A DNA stretch of 64,000 nucleotides. Source: Embleya scabrispora. GTDB lineage: Bacteria > Actinomycetota > Actinomycetes > Streptomycetales > Streptomycetaceae. The notes under the pieces are model-generated. The model made no database searches. It had not been told where the DNA came from and worked only from the letters and a program-made list of their open reading frames with translations. Position numbers and translations under genes: made by a program. Positions 17,875-26,625 of this stretch are shown piece by piece (position 1 is the first letter of the stretch; the number at the start of each line of letters is the position of its first letter). The stretch lies in contig NZ_MWQN01000004.1 in the NCBI RefSeq assembly GCF_002024165.1, positions 124,001-188,000 of the forward strand, given 5' to 3'.

Positions 17875-18389
17875 CACAACTCGAGCAGCAGGCGCATCAC
17901 TTCTCGCAGGGCGGGATGATCGCCACGCTCCTGGCCGGCTCCGAGCCGCGCGCGGCAGCGCCGGCCACCTGGTCCTCCGGGATCGTCGCCTCGCCGTACG
18001 GCGCCTTCGGAGCGCTGGCGCCCGCATTCGCACACGGTGCCGAACACACGCTTGTGGACCTCGGGTTCGGGCAGTTCACGTTCTCCCGCACCTGGTGGGA
18101 CGAGGTGCGGGCGATGGACCTGGCCGCCGCCCTCGCCTCGTACGCCCGACCGCTCCTCGCCATGGCCGGCACCGACGACGACCTGGTGGCACCCGCCGCG
18201 TCCGCTGCGCTCGCCTGTGCAGCCGCGAGCCAGGACGCCACCGTCATGGAGTTCGCCGGCGCCGACCACATCTTCAACGTCCTCGGCCCGGGTACGGACG
18301 TTTCGGCAGCCGTGATCGAGACCACGGTCGACTGGTTCGCCGAGCGTCTCCTCCGGACCGGCGCCCAGATCGCGGAGGGTGCCCGATGA
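17856..18389 (+). pseudogene. Alpha/beta hydrolase, N-terminally truncated
   Basis: 177 residues beginning immediately before the nucleophile elbow (HHFSQGGMIATLLAGS, family form G-x-S-x-G). The remaining core has the acid residue in LLAMAGTDDDLVAP and the catalytic His in EFAGADHIFNVLG. The first 80-100 residues, including the oxyanion strand, are missing, and the fragment overlaps the 3' end of the GntR gene. It probably once hydrolysed an intermediate of the same catabolic pathway. An ATGA overlap at 18386 starts another frame (MTRVEAELFPFPDFEFPVPE), apparently a second truncated gene of at most about 75 residues. Confidence 0.6.
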
Positions 18390-18628
18390 CGCGGGTCGAG
18401 GCCGAGCTCTTCCCGTTTCCGGACTTCGAGTTCCCCGTCCCGGAAGCCCGAACCCACTGTGTCCGCCACCGGGATGCCGTCGTCGCGGTCGGGGGCGCCG
18501 GCGTAGTGCCTCCCATGGGCGCGTCCGCGTACCACCCGCGACGATCGGGAACCGCACGACACCCGGCCCTGGCACGAGAAACCACGCCCGCGCGGACATC
18601 GGATGCCGGTCGCGGCCGGGGCCGAGCT

Positions 18629-19090
18629 TCAGGAGAAGGGGTCCGCCCGGCCGTTCTCCCAGACGACCTCCAACTCGACACGCGCGAAGCGCCAGCCATG
18701 GTCGGTGTGTTCGCACACGCAGTGATACACCGCTCCCACGTCCCAGTGCACCCGGGTATCGGTGCCGTGGCGGTGGACCGCGAGCAGGTTGGCTCGCAGC
18801 CGGACGCGCTCGTCCCCCGTCTCGAAGACGTGGTTGCCGGTCATGTGGTGGGTGCGGTCGAAGCGCCCCAGATCCCGACGCACGAACTCCGCCACATCGG
18901 GAGCCCGGACCTCACCCGACGGCAACGACAACACACCATCGGAGGTGAAGCAGCGGGCGTAACCCTCGAAATCCTTCGTGTCCAGGCAATAATCGAACCG
19001 CGTCAACAGATCGACAATGGCCTGCCGCTCGCGCGGAGCGAGCGGGTGAAAACGCTCGACCAAGAGACTCCCCTTACCTTGTGGGATCAT
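18629..19090 (-). CDS. SnoaL/NTF2-like protein (ring-hydroxylating dioxygenase beta-subunit fold)
   Basis: Up to 153 residues with the NTF2 cone pattern: ERQAIVDLLTRFDYCLDTKD, then FEGYARCFTSDGVLSLPSG, THHMTGNHVFE and a final strand RFARVELEVVWENGRADPF. An AAGGGGAG ribosome-binding site lies inside the annotated start, so translation may begin at the TTG at 19063. SnoaL-like proteins act as small hydratases, isomerases or dioxygenase subunits. The location beside an aromatic-degradation module fits such a role, but the strand arrangement suggests a separate transcript. Confidence 0.8.
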   Translation of the reverse strand: MIPQGKGSLLVERFHPLAPRERQAIVDLLTRFDYCLDTKDFEGYARCFTSDGVLSLPSGEVRAPDVAEFVRRDLGRFDRTHHMTGNHVFETGDERVRLRANLLAVHRHGTDTRVHWDVGAVYHCVCEHTDHGWRFARVELEVVWENGRADPFS

Positions 19091-19506
19091 TCAGACACCC
19101 AGCGTAGCGAAGCCCCCGTCTTCCACGCCGACCGAACATGACCGAGGCCTTCGACCGGTGCGGTCGACGATCGGGGTCGGACGGCCGGGCATTGTTTCGG
19201 CGTGTCCGTCGGTCGGGCCTCGGCGGGTCTCTCGATGTCGGCCGGCGGGTTCGTGTCTGGTTAGCGTGGACGCTCATCCGCCGCTCCGGTTGCGTCTCGG
19301 GATCTTGTCGGTCGCCGAGCGACGTCGGTACGAAGGCGTTTTCGCCCTGGGGAACGTGGGTCCGGGGCGTGAGGGGTGTGATGTTCCGCATGCCGCCCCA
19401 GCGGCCAGTTCCACGAACCCGGACTGCCCGTACGGGTTCAGCGCCGGCATCACCCACGCGCCGGTCGCGGTGATCACGAAGTCGAACGCTCGTACGGCGG
19501 AGCGTC
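19091..19506. other. Interval with a possible relic only
   Basis: About 415 bases. A minus-strand stretch at 19384-19500 (FDFVITATGAWVMPALNPYG, then QSGFVELAAGAACG) looks coding but has no start and no recognised family. Nothing else can be supported. Confidence 0.35.
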
Positions 19507-20733
19507 CTACCGGTGGGACGAGCGGGTTGTCGGCGGTCCGTTCGGGGAGGCGAGGTGGAGGCCGATCCGGGTGACGGCTTCGGCGAAGCGGGCGGGTTCG
19601 GCCAGGCTCGTCAAGCGGATGTGGTCGCCCTTCGGGTGGTGCAGGCCGCTGCCGGGGGCGACCAACACCCCTTGCGTGCGCAGGAGTTCGCGGGCGAACG
19701 GCCCGTCTCGGCGGCCCGGCGGCAGGCGGGGGAAGAGGTAGAACGCCCCTCGTGGCCGGACGCAGCCGACGTCGGGCAGCCCGCGCAGCGCCCGCCACGC
19801 GCTCCGGTGTCGTTCGCGCAGCACACCGCCGGGCCCGGTCAACTCCCTCGCGGTCTGCTCGATGTCGCGCAGGGCGGGCACGATCGCGTGTTGCGCGGGT
19901 ACGTTGGGGCACAGGCGCAGCGACGCGATCAGGTGGAGTGCGCGCGCGTATTCGGCGGTGTGTCGGCGTGGACCGGTGAGCAGCATCCAGCCGACGCGGA
20001 ATCCGGGCACCCGATGGGTCTTGGACAGGCCGCCGAAGGTGAGGCAGGCCAGGTCGGGCGCGAGGCCGGCGAGGACGGTGTGCGGGGCGTCGTAGAGGAT
20101 GTGGGCGTAGATCTCGTCGGACAGCAGCGTCAGGCCGTGTGCGCGGGCGTGTTCGACCATGGCGTGGAGCACGGGGGCGGGCCACACCGCGCCGGTGGGG
20201 TTGTGGGGCGAGTTGACGACGAGCGCCACCGTCCGTGGTCCGGTCCGGGCGCTCAGGTCGGCGAGGTCGGGGATCCAGTCGGCGTTCTCGTCACAGCGGT
20301 AGTGCACCGGTGTTCCGCCGGCCAGGGTCACGGCCGCGGCCCACAGCGGGTATCCCGGGGCCGGCAGCAGGACTTGGTCGCCGGGGTCGAGCAGGGCGTG
20401 CAGGGCGACCTGGACGAGTTCCGAGACGCCGTTGCCGAGGGTGACGTCGTCGGGGTCGATGTCGTCGATTCCGCGGTCCCGGTAGTAGGCGGTGACCGCG
20501 TCTCGGGCCTGCGGTATGCCCTGGGAGTGGGCGTATCCGCACGAGGCGTCGAGGTTGCGCCGCACGGCGTCGAGCACGGCCGCCGGCGCGGCGACGCCGT
20601 GTTCCGCCGGGTCGCCCAGGTGGAGGCGGATGATGTCGCGCCCCTCCGCCTCGAGTTCGTCGGCGAGAGCGGCCAGCGGGCCGCGGATGTCGTAGGAGAT
20701 GGTGGAGATACGGGCGGCGGTCTTGAGGGCCAT
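19507..20733 (-). CDS. PLP-dependent aminotransferase class I/II
   Basis: 408 residues; the ATG follows AGGAA. Fold-type I features: substrate loop IIRLHLGDPAEHG, VSELVQVALHALLDPGDQVL, then LPAPGYPLW, N177 in VNSPHNPTG, D206 and Y209 in SDEIYAHILYD, the Schiff-base lysine K238 in GGLSKTHRVPGFRVGW, and the carboxylate-binding Arg in DHIRLTSL. It is closest in pattern to AlaA-like alanine/aspartate aminotransferases. As the last gene after the FAD oxidase and A-T-R synthetase on the same strand, it may aminate the aldehyde released by the reductase domain or supply the amino acid substrate. A hairpin precedes it. Confidence 0.9.
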   Translation of the reverse strand: MALKTAARISTISYDIRGPLAALADELEAEGRDIIRLHLGDPAEHGVAAPAAVLDAVRRNLDASCGYAHSQGIPQARDAVTAYYRDRGIDDIDPDDVTLGNGVSELVQVALHALLDPGDQVLLPAPGYPLWAAAVTLAGGTPVHYRCDENADWIPDLADLSARTGPRTVALVVNSPHNPTGAVWPAPVLHAMVEHARAHGLTLLSDEIYAHILYDAPHTVLAGLAPDLACLTFGGLSKTHRVPGFRVGWMLLTGPRRHTAEYARALHLIASLRLCPNVPAQHAIVPALRDIEQTARELTGPGGVLRERHRSAWRALRGLPDVGCVRPRGAFYLFPRLPPGRRDGPFARELLRTQGVLVAPGSGLHHPKGDHIRLTSLAEPARFAEAVTRIGLHLASPNGPPTTRSSHR

Positions 20734-20754
20734 GGTGGGATTCCTGGGGATGTG

Positions 20755-20791
20755 CGCGGGCCCGGTGGCGTCCACCGCCGCCGGGCCCGCG
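20755..20791. terminator. GC hairpin between FAD oxidase and aminotransferase genes
   Basis: CGCGGGCCCGG and CCGGGCCCGCG form an 11-bp perfect stem with a 15-base loop. It lies just beyond the stop of the FAD oxidase gene and 22 bases before the aminotransferase start. It could terminate or attenuate transcription inside the cluster. Confidence 0.45.
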
Positions 20792-20827
20792 CGTCGACGC
20801 CGCGTCGGCGCCGCGCGGGAGGGCCGG

Positions 20828-22096
20828 TCAGTGTCGGGCGGCACCGGCGGTGAGCAGGGCGTACCGACCTGCGGTGGAGATCAGTGGGCACACCGCGTCG
20901 ATCGCCGAGCGCACCGCTCCCTCCTGGCTGTCGGCGGTCGCGAGGTGGCTTCCCGCGAAGTACACGCCGTGGCGGCCCTGATGGACCCCGAGCGCGTGGG
21001 TCGCCAACGATCCGGCGACGGTGGGGCGCAGTTGTCGGTATTCGGCGCGGGCGATGACGTCGTGCGGCTCGTCGCGGTGGGTGACCCAACTTTTGAAGAT
21101 GTCGGCGCCCAGGACCGGACCCAGCCACACCGTGCTCTCGGCCCACGGATCGTCCACGGTGACGCAGGTGGTGGACCAGTGCGCCCGGTCGGGCGGCATG
21201 TGGACGGGGTCGCGGTGCAGGACCACGGTCGTGGGGACGTACTCGTACGACGCCAAGTGGGTTGCCGGGGCCTGGAGATCGGGGCAGCCGCGGAGCAGGT
21301 CCCGGGCTTGCGGGGCCTGCGTCGCGACGACGACCGCGTCGTAGCCGGTGGTTGCGGTCGCGTCGCGTACGTGCGGCCGGCCGTCCCGGATCTCGATCGA
21401 GTGCGCGGGCGTGCCGACGCGGACGGCGGTGTGGAGCGAGGCGGCGATCCGGCCGGCGACCTCCCCCAGTCCGGTGGCGAGCAGATGCCACACGGGTGCG
21501 GCGTCGGGGTGTTCGGGGGAGGCTCCGGTGGTCCAGACGGCGAGCGCCCGGGCGGGCATCTCGGCGGCCTGGTCGAGTGTGCAGCCGACGAGGGAGGCGC
21601 ACCATGCCAGGAAGGTGCCCCGTACCTCGTCGGGCGGCAGTGTGGCGGCCAGTTCGGCGACGGTGGTGGTGACGGGGCCGTTCTCGGCGTCCAGGCGGAC
21701 CACGTCGGCGAGCAGTGTCGCGAACGTCGCCGCGGCCGGGCCGCCCACCGGGGTACGGCCGGTGGCCCCGTCCGCCGGGGAGTCCGCGGTGACCAACGTC
21801 GGTGTCGCGTGTCCCGCCCGTGCGAACGTGGCGGTCATCGGGACGTTCAGGGTGTGGTCGGCCGCCAGCCCCAGGGCCCGGCGCAGGGCGGTGTGACAGG
21901 GGTATGCGGTGGGGGAAAGCAGTTGGGCGCCGAGGTCGACGGGCAGGGCGCCGTCGCCGGCGCCCTTGACGGGGATCGTGTGGATGTTGCCGCCGACCCG
22001 GTCGGCGGCCTCGTGGACGGTGACTCGATGTTCCTCGTCGAGCAGCCAGGCGGCGGTCAACCCGGCGATGCCCGCGCCGATGACGGCGATGCGCAT
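20828..22096 (-). CDS. FAD-dependent amine oxidase-like oxidoreductase
   Basis: 422 residues. The dinucleotide-binding N-terminus MRIAVIGAGIAGLTAAWLL is followed by the GG motif (HEAADRVGGNIHTIP) typical of the NAD(P)-binding/flavin amine oxidase superfamily. The C-terminal FAD motif is GVYFAGSHLATADSQEGAVR. Such proteins oxidise C-N or C-C bonds, sometimes in carotenoid or alkaloid pathways. The gene starts 25 bases after the synthetase stop codon, so the two are co-transcribed. A plausible role is oxidation of the amine or cyclic imine made from the synthetase product; this is inference. Confidence 0.88.
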   Translation of the reverse strand: MRIAVIGAGIAGLTAAWLLDEEHRVTVHEAADRVGGNIHTIPVKGAGDGALPVDLGAQLLSPTAYPCHTALRRALGLAADHTLNVPMTATFARAGHATPTLVTADSPADGATGRTPVGGPAAATFATLLADVVRLDAENGPVTTTVAELAATLPPDEVRGTFLAWCASLVGCTLDQAAEMPARALAVWTTGASPEHPDAAPVWHLLATGLGEVAGRIAASLHTAVRVGTPAHSIEIRDGRPHVRDATATTGYDAVVVATQAPQARDLLRGCPDLQAPATHLASYEYVPTTVVLHRDPVHMPPDRAHWSTTCVTVDDPWAESTVWLGPVLGADIFKSWVTHRDEPHDVIARAEYRQLRPTVAGSLATHALGVHQGRHGVYFAGSHLATADSQEGAVRSAIDAVCPLISTAGRYALLTAGAARH

Positions 22097-22121
22097 GTTC
22101 TTCTCCCTGTGTTGGATGCGG

Positions 22122-25100
22122 TCAGCGCGCGTGCGGTCGATCCGGGTGGTCGGGCGGCTGCAGGAAGCCGGACGAGACGAAGTAGCGCAGATACATGTCC
22201 AGCAGGTCGGCGTCGACCGGAGGGCAGGTCAATCCGGAGTCGGCCAGGGCCTCGTCGAGATTGGCGCGGCCGAAGTCCGGGAAGGTGCCGGCGAAGTACA
22301 TCTCCTTCACCGAGATGTCCGCGTCGTGCGCGGACTCCAGGAACATCGGCATGAACGGCGCCATCGGCTGGTCGGGATCGCGTGCGGTCAGGGCCGCCAT
22401 GTACGAGACCCATTCGTCGTAGGAGACGGTGCGAATGGGGTAGCCCATCGCGCGCAGCCGCTCCACCAACGCTCCCAGCCGCGCGTCATGCGGGTTGGCG
22501 ATGTTGTAGGCGTGTCCCCACGCGGCCTGTCGGGCCAGGATGTGCACGATGGCCCGGGCGGTGTAGTCGACGGGTACGAAGTCCAGCGGCAGCGGGATGT
22601 CGGGGGCCAGGCCCGTCTCGGCGATGCTGCGAAACAGCGCGCACATCATCGTGTCGGTGTTCCAGATGCCTTCGTCGGTGGTCCCGGTGATCTCGTAGGG
22701 TCGGTACACGGCCGTCGCGAGGCCCTGTTGCGCGGCCTGTGCCACCAGCCGCTCGGCCACCCACTTGCTCTCGGGGTAGCCCAGCGAGATCCGGTCGCCG
22801 AAGCGCAGCGGTTCGTCCTCCTCCACCCGGTCGACGCCGGAGACGCCGAAGCCGGCGATCACCGCGATGGTGGACACGTAGTGCAGGATCTTGGCGGTGC
22901 CGCGCGAGGCGAGGTCCAGCACGGTGCGGGTGCCGCCCACGTTGCTCTCGCGCAGTGCGGCGTAGGGGTAGGCGAAGTTCACCTGCGAACCGGCGTGCAG
23001 GATCGTGTCGACCGACTCGCTCAGCGCGTCGAACGCGGCCTCGTCGAGGCCGAACCGCGGCTGCTTCAGGTCGCCGAGCACGAGGGTGACGCGTTCGTCC
23101 AGGCGTGTGGGGTCGAGCCCGTAGCGACGCATGCGCGCGGCCAGTCGGCGCCGGCCCCGGTCTTCGTTCGGTGCCCGGACCAGGCACACGACCTTCTCGG
23201 CGAGTCCGTCGTCGAGAAGGGCGTCGAGCAGGTAGGTGCCCAGGAACCCGGTGGAGCCGGTGAGGAACACCAGTCGGCCGGTGGTGGGCGGTTCCTGCGC
23301 GGAGGGAAAACGCCGCTCGGGGTCCAACCGCGCCTCGGCCTCGAAGTCCACCGCGTCCTCGGCGGTGTCCTGGCCCGGGTCCTCGATCAGTGACGCGACA
23401 CGGGCGGCGAACGCGCCCAGTGTCGGGTTGTCGAGCAGGACGCGGATCAGGAACCGGCTGTGCCCGGGATCGAGGTCGAAACGGGCACGACAGGCCGCCG
23501 CGACGCGGGTCGCCTGGAGCGAGTTCCCGCCCAGGGCGAAGAAGTCCGTGTCGCGGCCGATGGTCTCGACCCCGACGACCTCCGACCACACCTCGGCCGT
23601 CGTCTTTTCCACGGGTGTGCGCGGATCGGGGCCCTCGGCGGTGTCGGCCTCGGCCCGCTCCTGCGCCTCGCGCAGCAGCCGCCGCCGGTCGAGCTTGCCC
23701 GAGTCGGCCAGCGGCAGCGAGGAGCGCACCAGGATGGGCCGCGGCACCATGTACTCGGGCAGCCGGTCGCGCAGGTAGTCGCGCAATTCCCCGGGCAGTT
23801 CGCCGGCGTCGGCGTCCTCGGCGGCGGTGACCCAGGCGATCAGCGATTCCCGGTCGCCTTCGTGCGAGGCGACCGCCGCCGCCTCGCGTACGTGGTCGTG
23901 CTTGGTCAGGTGCGCCTCGATCTCGTCGAGTTCGATCCGGTAGCCGCGGACCTTGACCTGGCGGTCGCGCCGTCCGAGGAATTCCAGGACACCGTCCTCG
24001 CGCCACCGGGCCAGGTCGCCGGTGCGGTACAGCCGCCCGGTGGCGTCCGGGGTGAAGGGATCGTTCACGAAGTGGTCCTCGGTCGCCTTCGGCCTGCCGA
24101 GGTATTCCAGGGCCACGCCGTCGCCGCCGACCCACAGTTCGCCGCTCTCGCCCGCGTCGGCGAGTTCGCCGTCGGAGGTGAGCACGTACGCGGTGGAGTT
24201 GGCGACCGGCGTGCCGATCGGCACCGTCCGGGCGTCCGGGGCGAGTTCGGTGATCTCGTGCACGGTGGACAGCGACGCGTTCTCGGTGGGCCCGTAGCCG
24301 TTGAGCAGCGCCCCGGGAGGGCCCTCGGCCAGGACCTGACGCACCGCTTCCGGCGAGAGCGCATCCCCGCCCGCGATCAGCATGCGCAGACCGGAGAACA
24401 TCGCCGGGCGCACCATGGCCATCTGGTGGAACAGCCCCGCGCTCAGCCACATGACCGTCACGTGCTCCGCGCGCAACACCTCCGCCAGCGAGTCGGCCGC
24501 CAGGAGCGCGTCGACCTCCGCCACGACCAGGCACGCCCCGTTGAGCAGGGCGGCGAACATCTCGAAACAGGAGACGTCGAACGTCGGATTGGTGGTGGCC
24601 AACAGCACGTCGCGCGACGACAGGCGCAGGCGCGGGTCGCCCTCGCGCACCAGCCGCACCTGACCCCGGTGCGAGACGACCACGCCCTTGGGCTCGCCGG
24701 TGGAGCCGGACGTGTAGATGACGTAGGCGGGGTCGTCGGGGCCGACCCGGACCGAACGCGCGGCGCCCGTGGACTCCGGCAGATCGTGTACGTCCACCAC
24801 GGCCGGGCCCTCGGCCAGGTCGTCCAGCGACGCGCGGTGGCGCTCGTCACTGATCGCGACCCGCACCTCGGCGTCGGTGAGCGTCTGGGTCAAGCGGCGT
24901 TCGGGGTAGTCCGGATCCAGGGGCAGGTAGGCCGCGCCGGCGCTGAGCACGCCCAGGACCGCGGTGACGCACTCGATCGACCGCGGCAGTACCACCGCCA
25001 CCACGTCGCCCGGCCGTACGCCCTCGGCGACCAGCCGGTCGGCCAACCGCTCCACGTCCGAGCGCAGTTCGCGATAGGTCAGGCGACGGTCGCCGCGCAC

Positions 25101-25253
25101 GATCGCGGGTGCGTCCGGGGTGCGCTGCGCCTGGCGGGCGAACAGTTCGTGCACGGTCGCCTCGCGCGGATAGTCGGTGTGCACATCGTTGATCTCCCGC
25201 ACCACGGCCACATGGCGCGCGCGCGAGGTGTCGTCCCGGTCGGGGGCTGACAT
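22122..25253 (-). CDS. Mono-module NRPS: adenylation-thiolation-thioester reductase
   Basis: 1043 residues. Adenylation domain (about 30-525): A3 YTSGSTGEPKGVV (180-192), FDVSCFEMFAALLNG (D226 binds the amino group), A5 NGYGPTENAS, A7 YRTGDLARW, A8 RQVKVRGYRIELDEIE and the catalytic lysine K520 in SGKLDRR. Thiolation domain: FFALGGNSLQ with S578 for phosphopantetheine. Reductase domain (about 660-1035): GSTGFLGTYLLDALL for NADPH and YPESKW (Y-x-x-x-K). There is no condensation domain. The enzyme should activate one amino acid and release it reductively as an aldehyde or alcohol, like Lys2-type or carboxylic acid reductases. The D226 context argues for an alpha-amino acid substrate. A 44-codon frame precedes it. 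Confidence 0.95.
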   Translation of the reverse strand: MSAPDRDDTSRARHVAVVREINDVHTDYPREATVHELFARQAQRTPDAPAIVRGDRRLTYRELRSDVERLADRLVAEGVRPGDVVAVVLPRSIECVTAVLGVLSAGAAYLPLDPDYPERRLTQTLTDAEVRVAISDERHRASLDDLAEGPAVVDVHDLPESTGAARSVRVGPDDPAYVIYTSGSTGEPKGVVVSHRGQVRLVREGDPRLRLSSRDVLLATTNPTFDVSCFEMFAALLNGACLVVAEVDALLAADSLAEVLRAEHVTVMWLSAGLFHQMAMVRPAMFSGLRMLIAGGDALSPEAVRQVLAEGPPGALLNGYGPTENASLSTVHEITELAPDARTVPIGTPVANSTAYVLTSDGELADAGESGELWVGGDGVALEYLGRPKATEDHFVNDPFTPDATGRLYRTGDLARWREDGVLEFLGRRDRQVKVRGYRIELDEIEAHLTKHDHVREAAAVASHEGDRESLIAWVTAAEDADAGELPGELRDYLRDRLPEYMVPRPILVRSSLPLADSGKLDRRRLLREAQERAEADTAEGPDPRTPVEKTTAEVWSEVVGVETIGRDTDFFALGGNSLQATRVAAACRARFDLDPGHSRFLIRVLLDNPTLGAFAARVASLIEDPGQDTAEDAVDFEAEARLDPERRFPSAQEPPTTGRLVFLTGSTGFLGTYLLDALLDDGLAEKVVCLVRAPNEDRGRRRLAARMRRYGLDPTRLDERVTLVLGDLKQPRFGLDEAAFDALSESVDTILHAGSQVNFAYPYAALRESNVGGTRTVLDLASRGTAKILHYVSTIAVIAGFGVSGVDRVEEDEPLRFGDRISLGYPESKWVAERLVAQAAQQGLATAVYRPYEITGTTDEGIWNTDTMMCALFRSIAETGLAPDIPLPLDFVPVDYTARAIVHILARQAAWGHAYNIANPHDARLGALVERLRAMGYPIRTVSYDEWVSYMAALTARDPDQPMAPFMPMFLESAHDADISVKEMYFAGTFPDFGRANLDEALADSGLTCPPVDADLLDMYLRYFVSSGFLQPPDHPDRPHAR

Positions 25254-25294
25254 GGGGGATTCCCGTCTTTTGGTGGAGGGTCGCTGAAACGTCT

Positions 25295-25429
25295 TCACCG
25301 TTTTCCATGACTCGATGCATTGCCGGCGAATATTGTCCGGAAATCCTTGGGATCCATCCGTGGAAACGGCTCTGGTGATTCTCCGGCCACTCCCTTCACC
25401 TGCGTGTCGTATTTCTTGGTTTCGATCAT
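25295..25429 (-). CDS. Candidate 44-aa peptide before the synthetase gene
   Basis: An ATG frame of 44 residues beginning MIETKKYDTQVKG and ending FAGNASSHGKR, 41 bases upstream of the synthetase start on the same strand. Only a little over half of its codons end in G or C, far below the neighbours, and no Shine-Dalgarno sequence is seen. It may be a small leader or precursor peptide, or simply part of an A/T-richer untranslated leader. I treat it as unproven. Confidence 0.25.
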   Translation of the reverse strand: MIETKKYDTQVKGVAGESPEPFPRMDPKDFRTIFAGNASSHGKR

Positions 25430-25833
25430 CGGAATCACGCCGGCGGCACGCTTCGAGAAATATGTGATCGAATATCGAGAGCAGCCGCGGTGGTGTATCC
25501 AACTTTCCCGGAGTCGATCCATCCGCCAGCACCCCGACCTGCGGATTTCGACCCATCCGTGGCGTGCGAAACATGGCGGGTCCGCCCCGGGGGCGTCGCG
25601 TCGGGGCGAAACCGGAACCCGTCCTGTCGATATCGAATTCCCACACTCGGGCAACCGGGGTTCGATTGGTATCGATGCGGCCGGGTAGCCGCCCCGGCAC
25701 AGGAGACCGCCATCGGCGGACCGGTCCGAAGATCGGTTCGGGAATCGATCCATGGACCGGCCATCGGCGGCTCTTTTCGATTTCAAAACTCCCGAGAAGG
25801 CGACCTCGCCGGGCACCGGCCTCAGAAAGGACC
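25430..25833. promoter_or_regulatory. Divergent promoter region, synthetase versus TenA-like gene
   Basis: Around 400 bases of unusually A/T-rich DNA for this genome between divergent genes. It includes the self-complementary GGACCGGTCC near 25720. No cluster-situated regulator is encoded nearby, so a global or distant factor must act here. No gene can be supported in it. Confidence 0.4.
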
Positions 25834-26484
25834 ATGATGAGTGTCGAGCAGCTGATCGAAACCATGCGACCCGATGTCGAACGGTGCATCGAGGGCAACG
25901 AGACCGTCGCACGCGTACGCGCCGGAGACGTGGACCGGGAACTGCTCCAGCGCCTGGTGATCGCGGAGTTCAACTGCCAGGAGGCCGAACTGGTCACCTA
26001 CGGGCTCCTGGTCGCGCGCCACCACGACGACGCGCCGTTGAACCTCTTCGCCCTCGTCGTGCAAACTCTGGCGCAGGCACGCCTGTTGCTGGCCGAGGCG
26101 GCTCGGTCGGTCGACCTGCGGCCCGAGGAATTCTCCGTCTCCACCAGCGGACGCCTGGCCCGCGCCGTCGGCAGTCTGATCGCGCCGGGCATGCTCGGCA
26201 AGCCCGGCGGGGTGGCGCTGTACGTGCACAGCGACCTGGCCGTCTGGTGTCCGCTCTACGGCCGAATCGCCGCCGCGGGGCGCAAGTTGGGCAACATACC
26301 GGTACCGCTCATCGAGTACATGGAGTGGTGGGGAAGCGAACCTGCCCCGGAGTTCGTCGACAAGTCCGCCGAGACGATCGCCTACGGGCTGGAGCACGGC
26401 GAGGACCCCGAGGACATCCTCGAGGCCGCCCGCCAACTCGACTCGATCGTCGCCGACTACTGGGGGTTCGTGCACGACAAGTGA
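25834..26484 (+). CDS. TenA/haem-oxygenase-fold protein
   Basis: 216 residues; the ATG follows AGAAAGGACC. It is all-helical with the TenA-like pattern: QRLVIAEFNCQEAELVTYGL, then LVARHHDD, a long middle helix, PLYGRIAAAGRKLGNIPVPL, then IEYMEWWGSEP, and a final helix LDSIVADYWGFVHDK. Glu/His/Asp residues are spread over four helices, so a metal-dependent member of this fold (as in haem-oxygenase-like diiron oxidases) is possible, but the classical ligand spacing is not clear enough to claim it. It is divergent from the A-T-R synthetase and probably belongs to its pathway. Confidence 0.65.
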   Translation: MMSVEQLIETMRPDVERCIEGNETVARVRAGDVDRELLQRLVIAEFNCQEAELVTYGLLVARHHDDAPLNLFALVVQTLAQARLLLAEAARSVDLRPEEFSVSTSGRLARAVGSLIAPGMLGKPGGVALYVHSDLAVWCPLYGRIAAAGRKLGNIPVPLIEYMEWWGSEPAPEFVDKSAETIAYGLEHGEDPEDILEAARQLDSIVADYWGFVHDK

Positions 26485-26625
26485 CCCGGACGACACCGCC
26501 CGGGACACGATCGCGGCACTGGGAGCGATCGCAGGGCGTTCGGTGGCCTCTCGTCATGTCGGATCCCGGGCCCGTCCCCCGGGGGTACCGCTGCCCCGGG
26601 ATCGGGCGTCGGGGGGCGGGTCCGG

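Noticed and set aside
22486-25250. Very long open frames on both strands opposite and out of phase with the A-T-R synthetase
   Set aside because: They mirror the third-position GC bias of the real gene, are arginine/glycine-rich, and contain no family motif.
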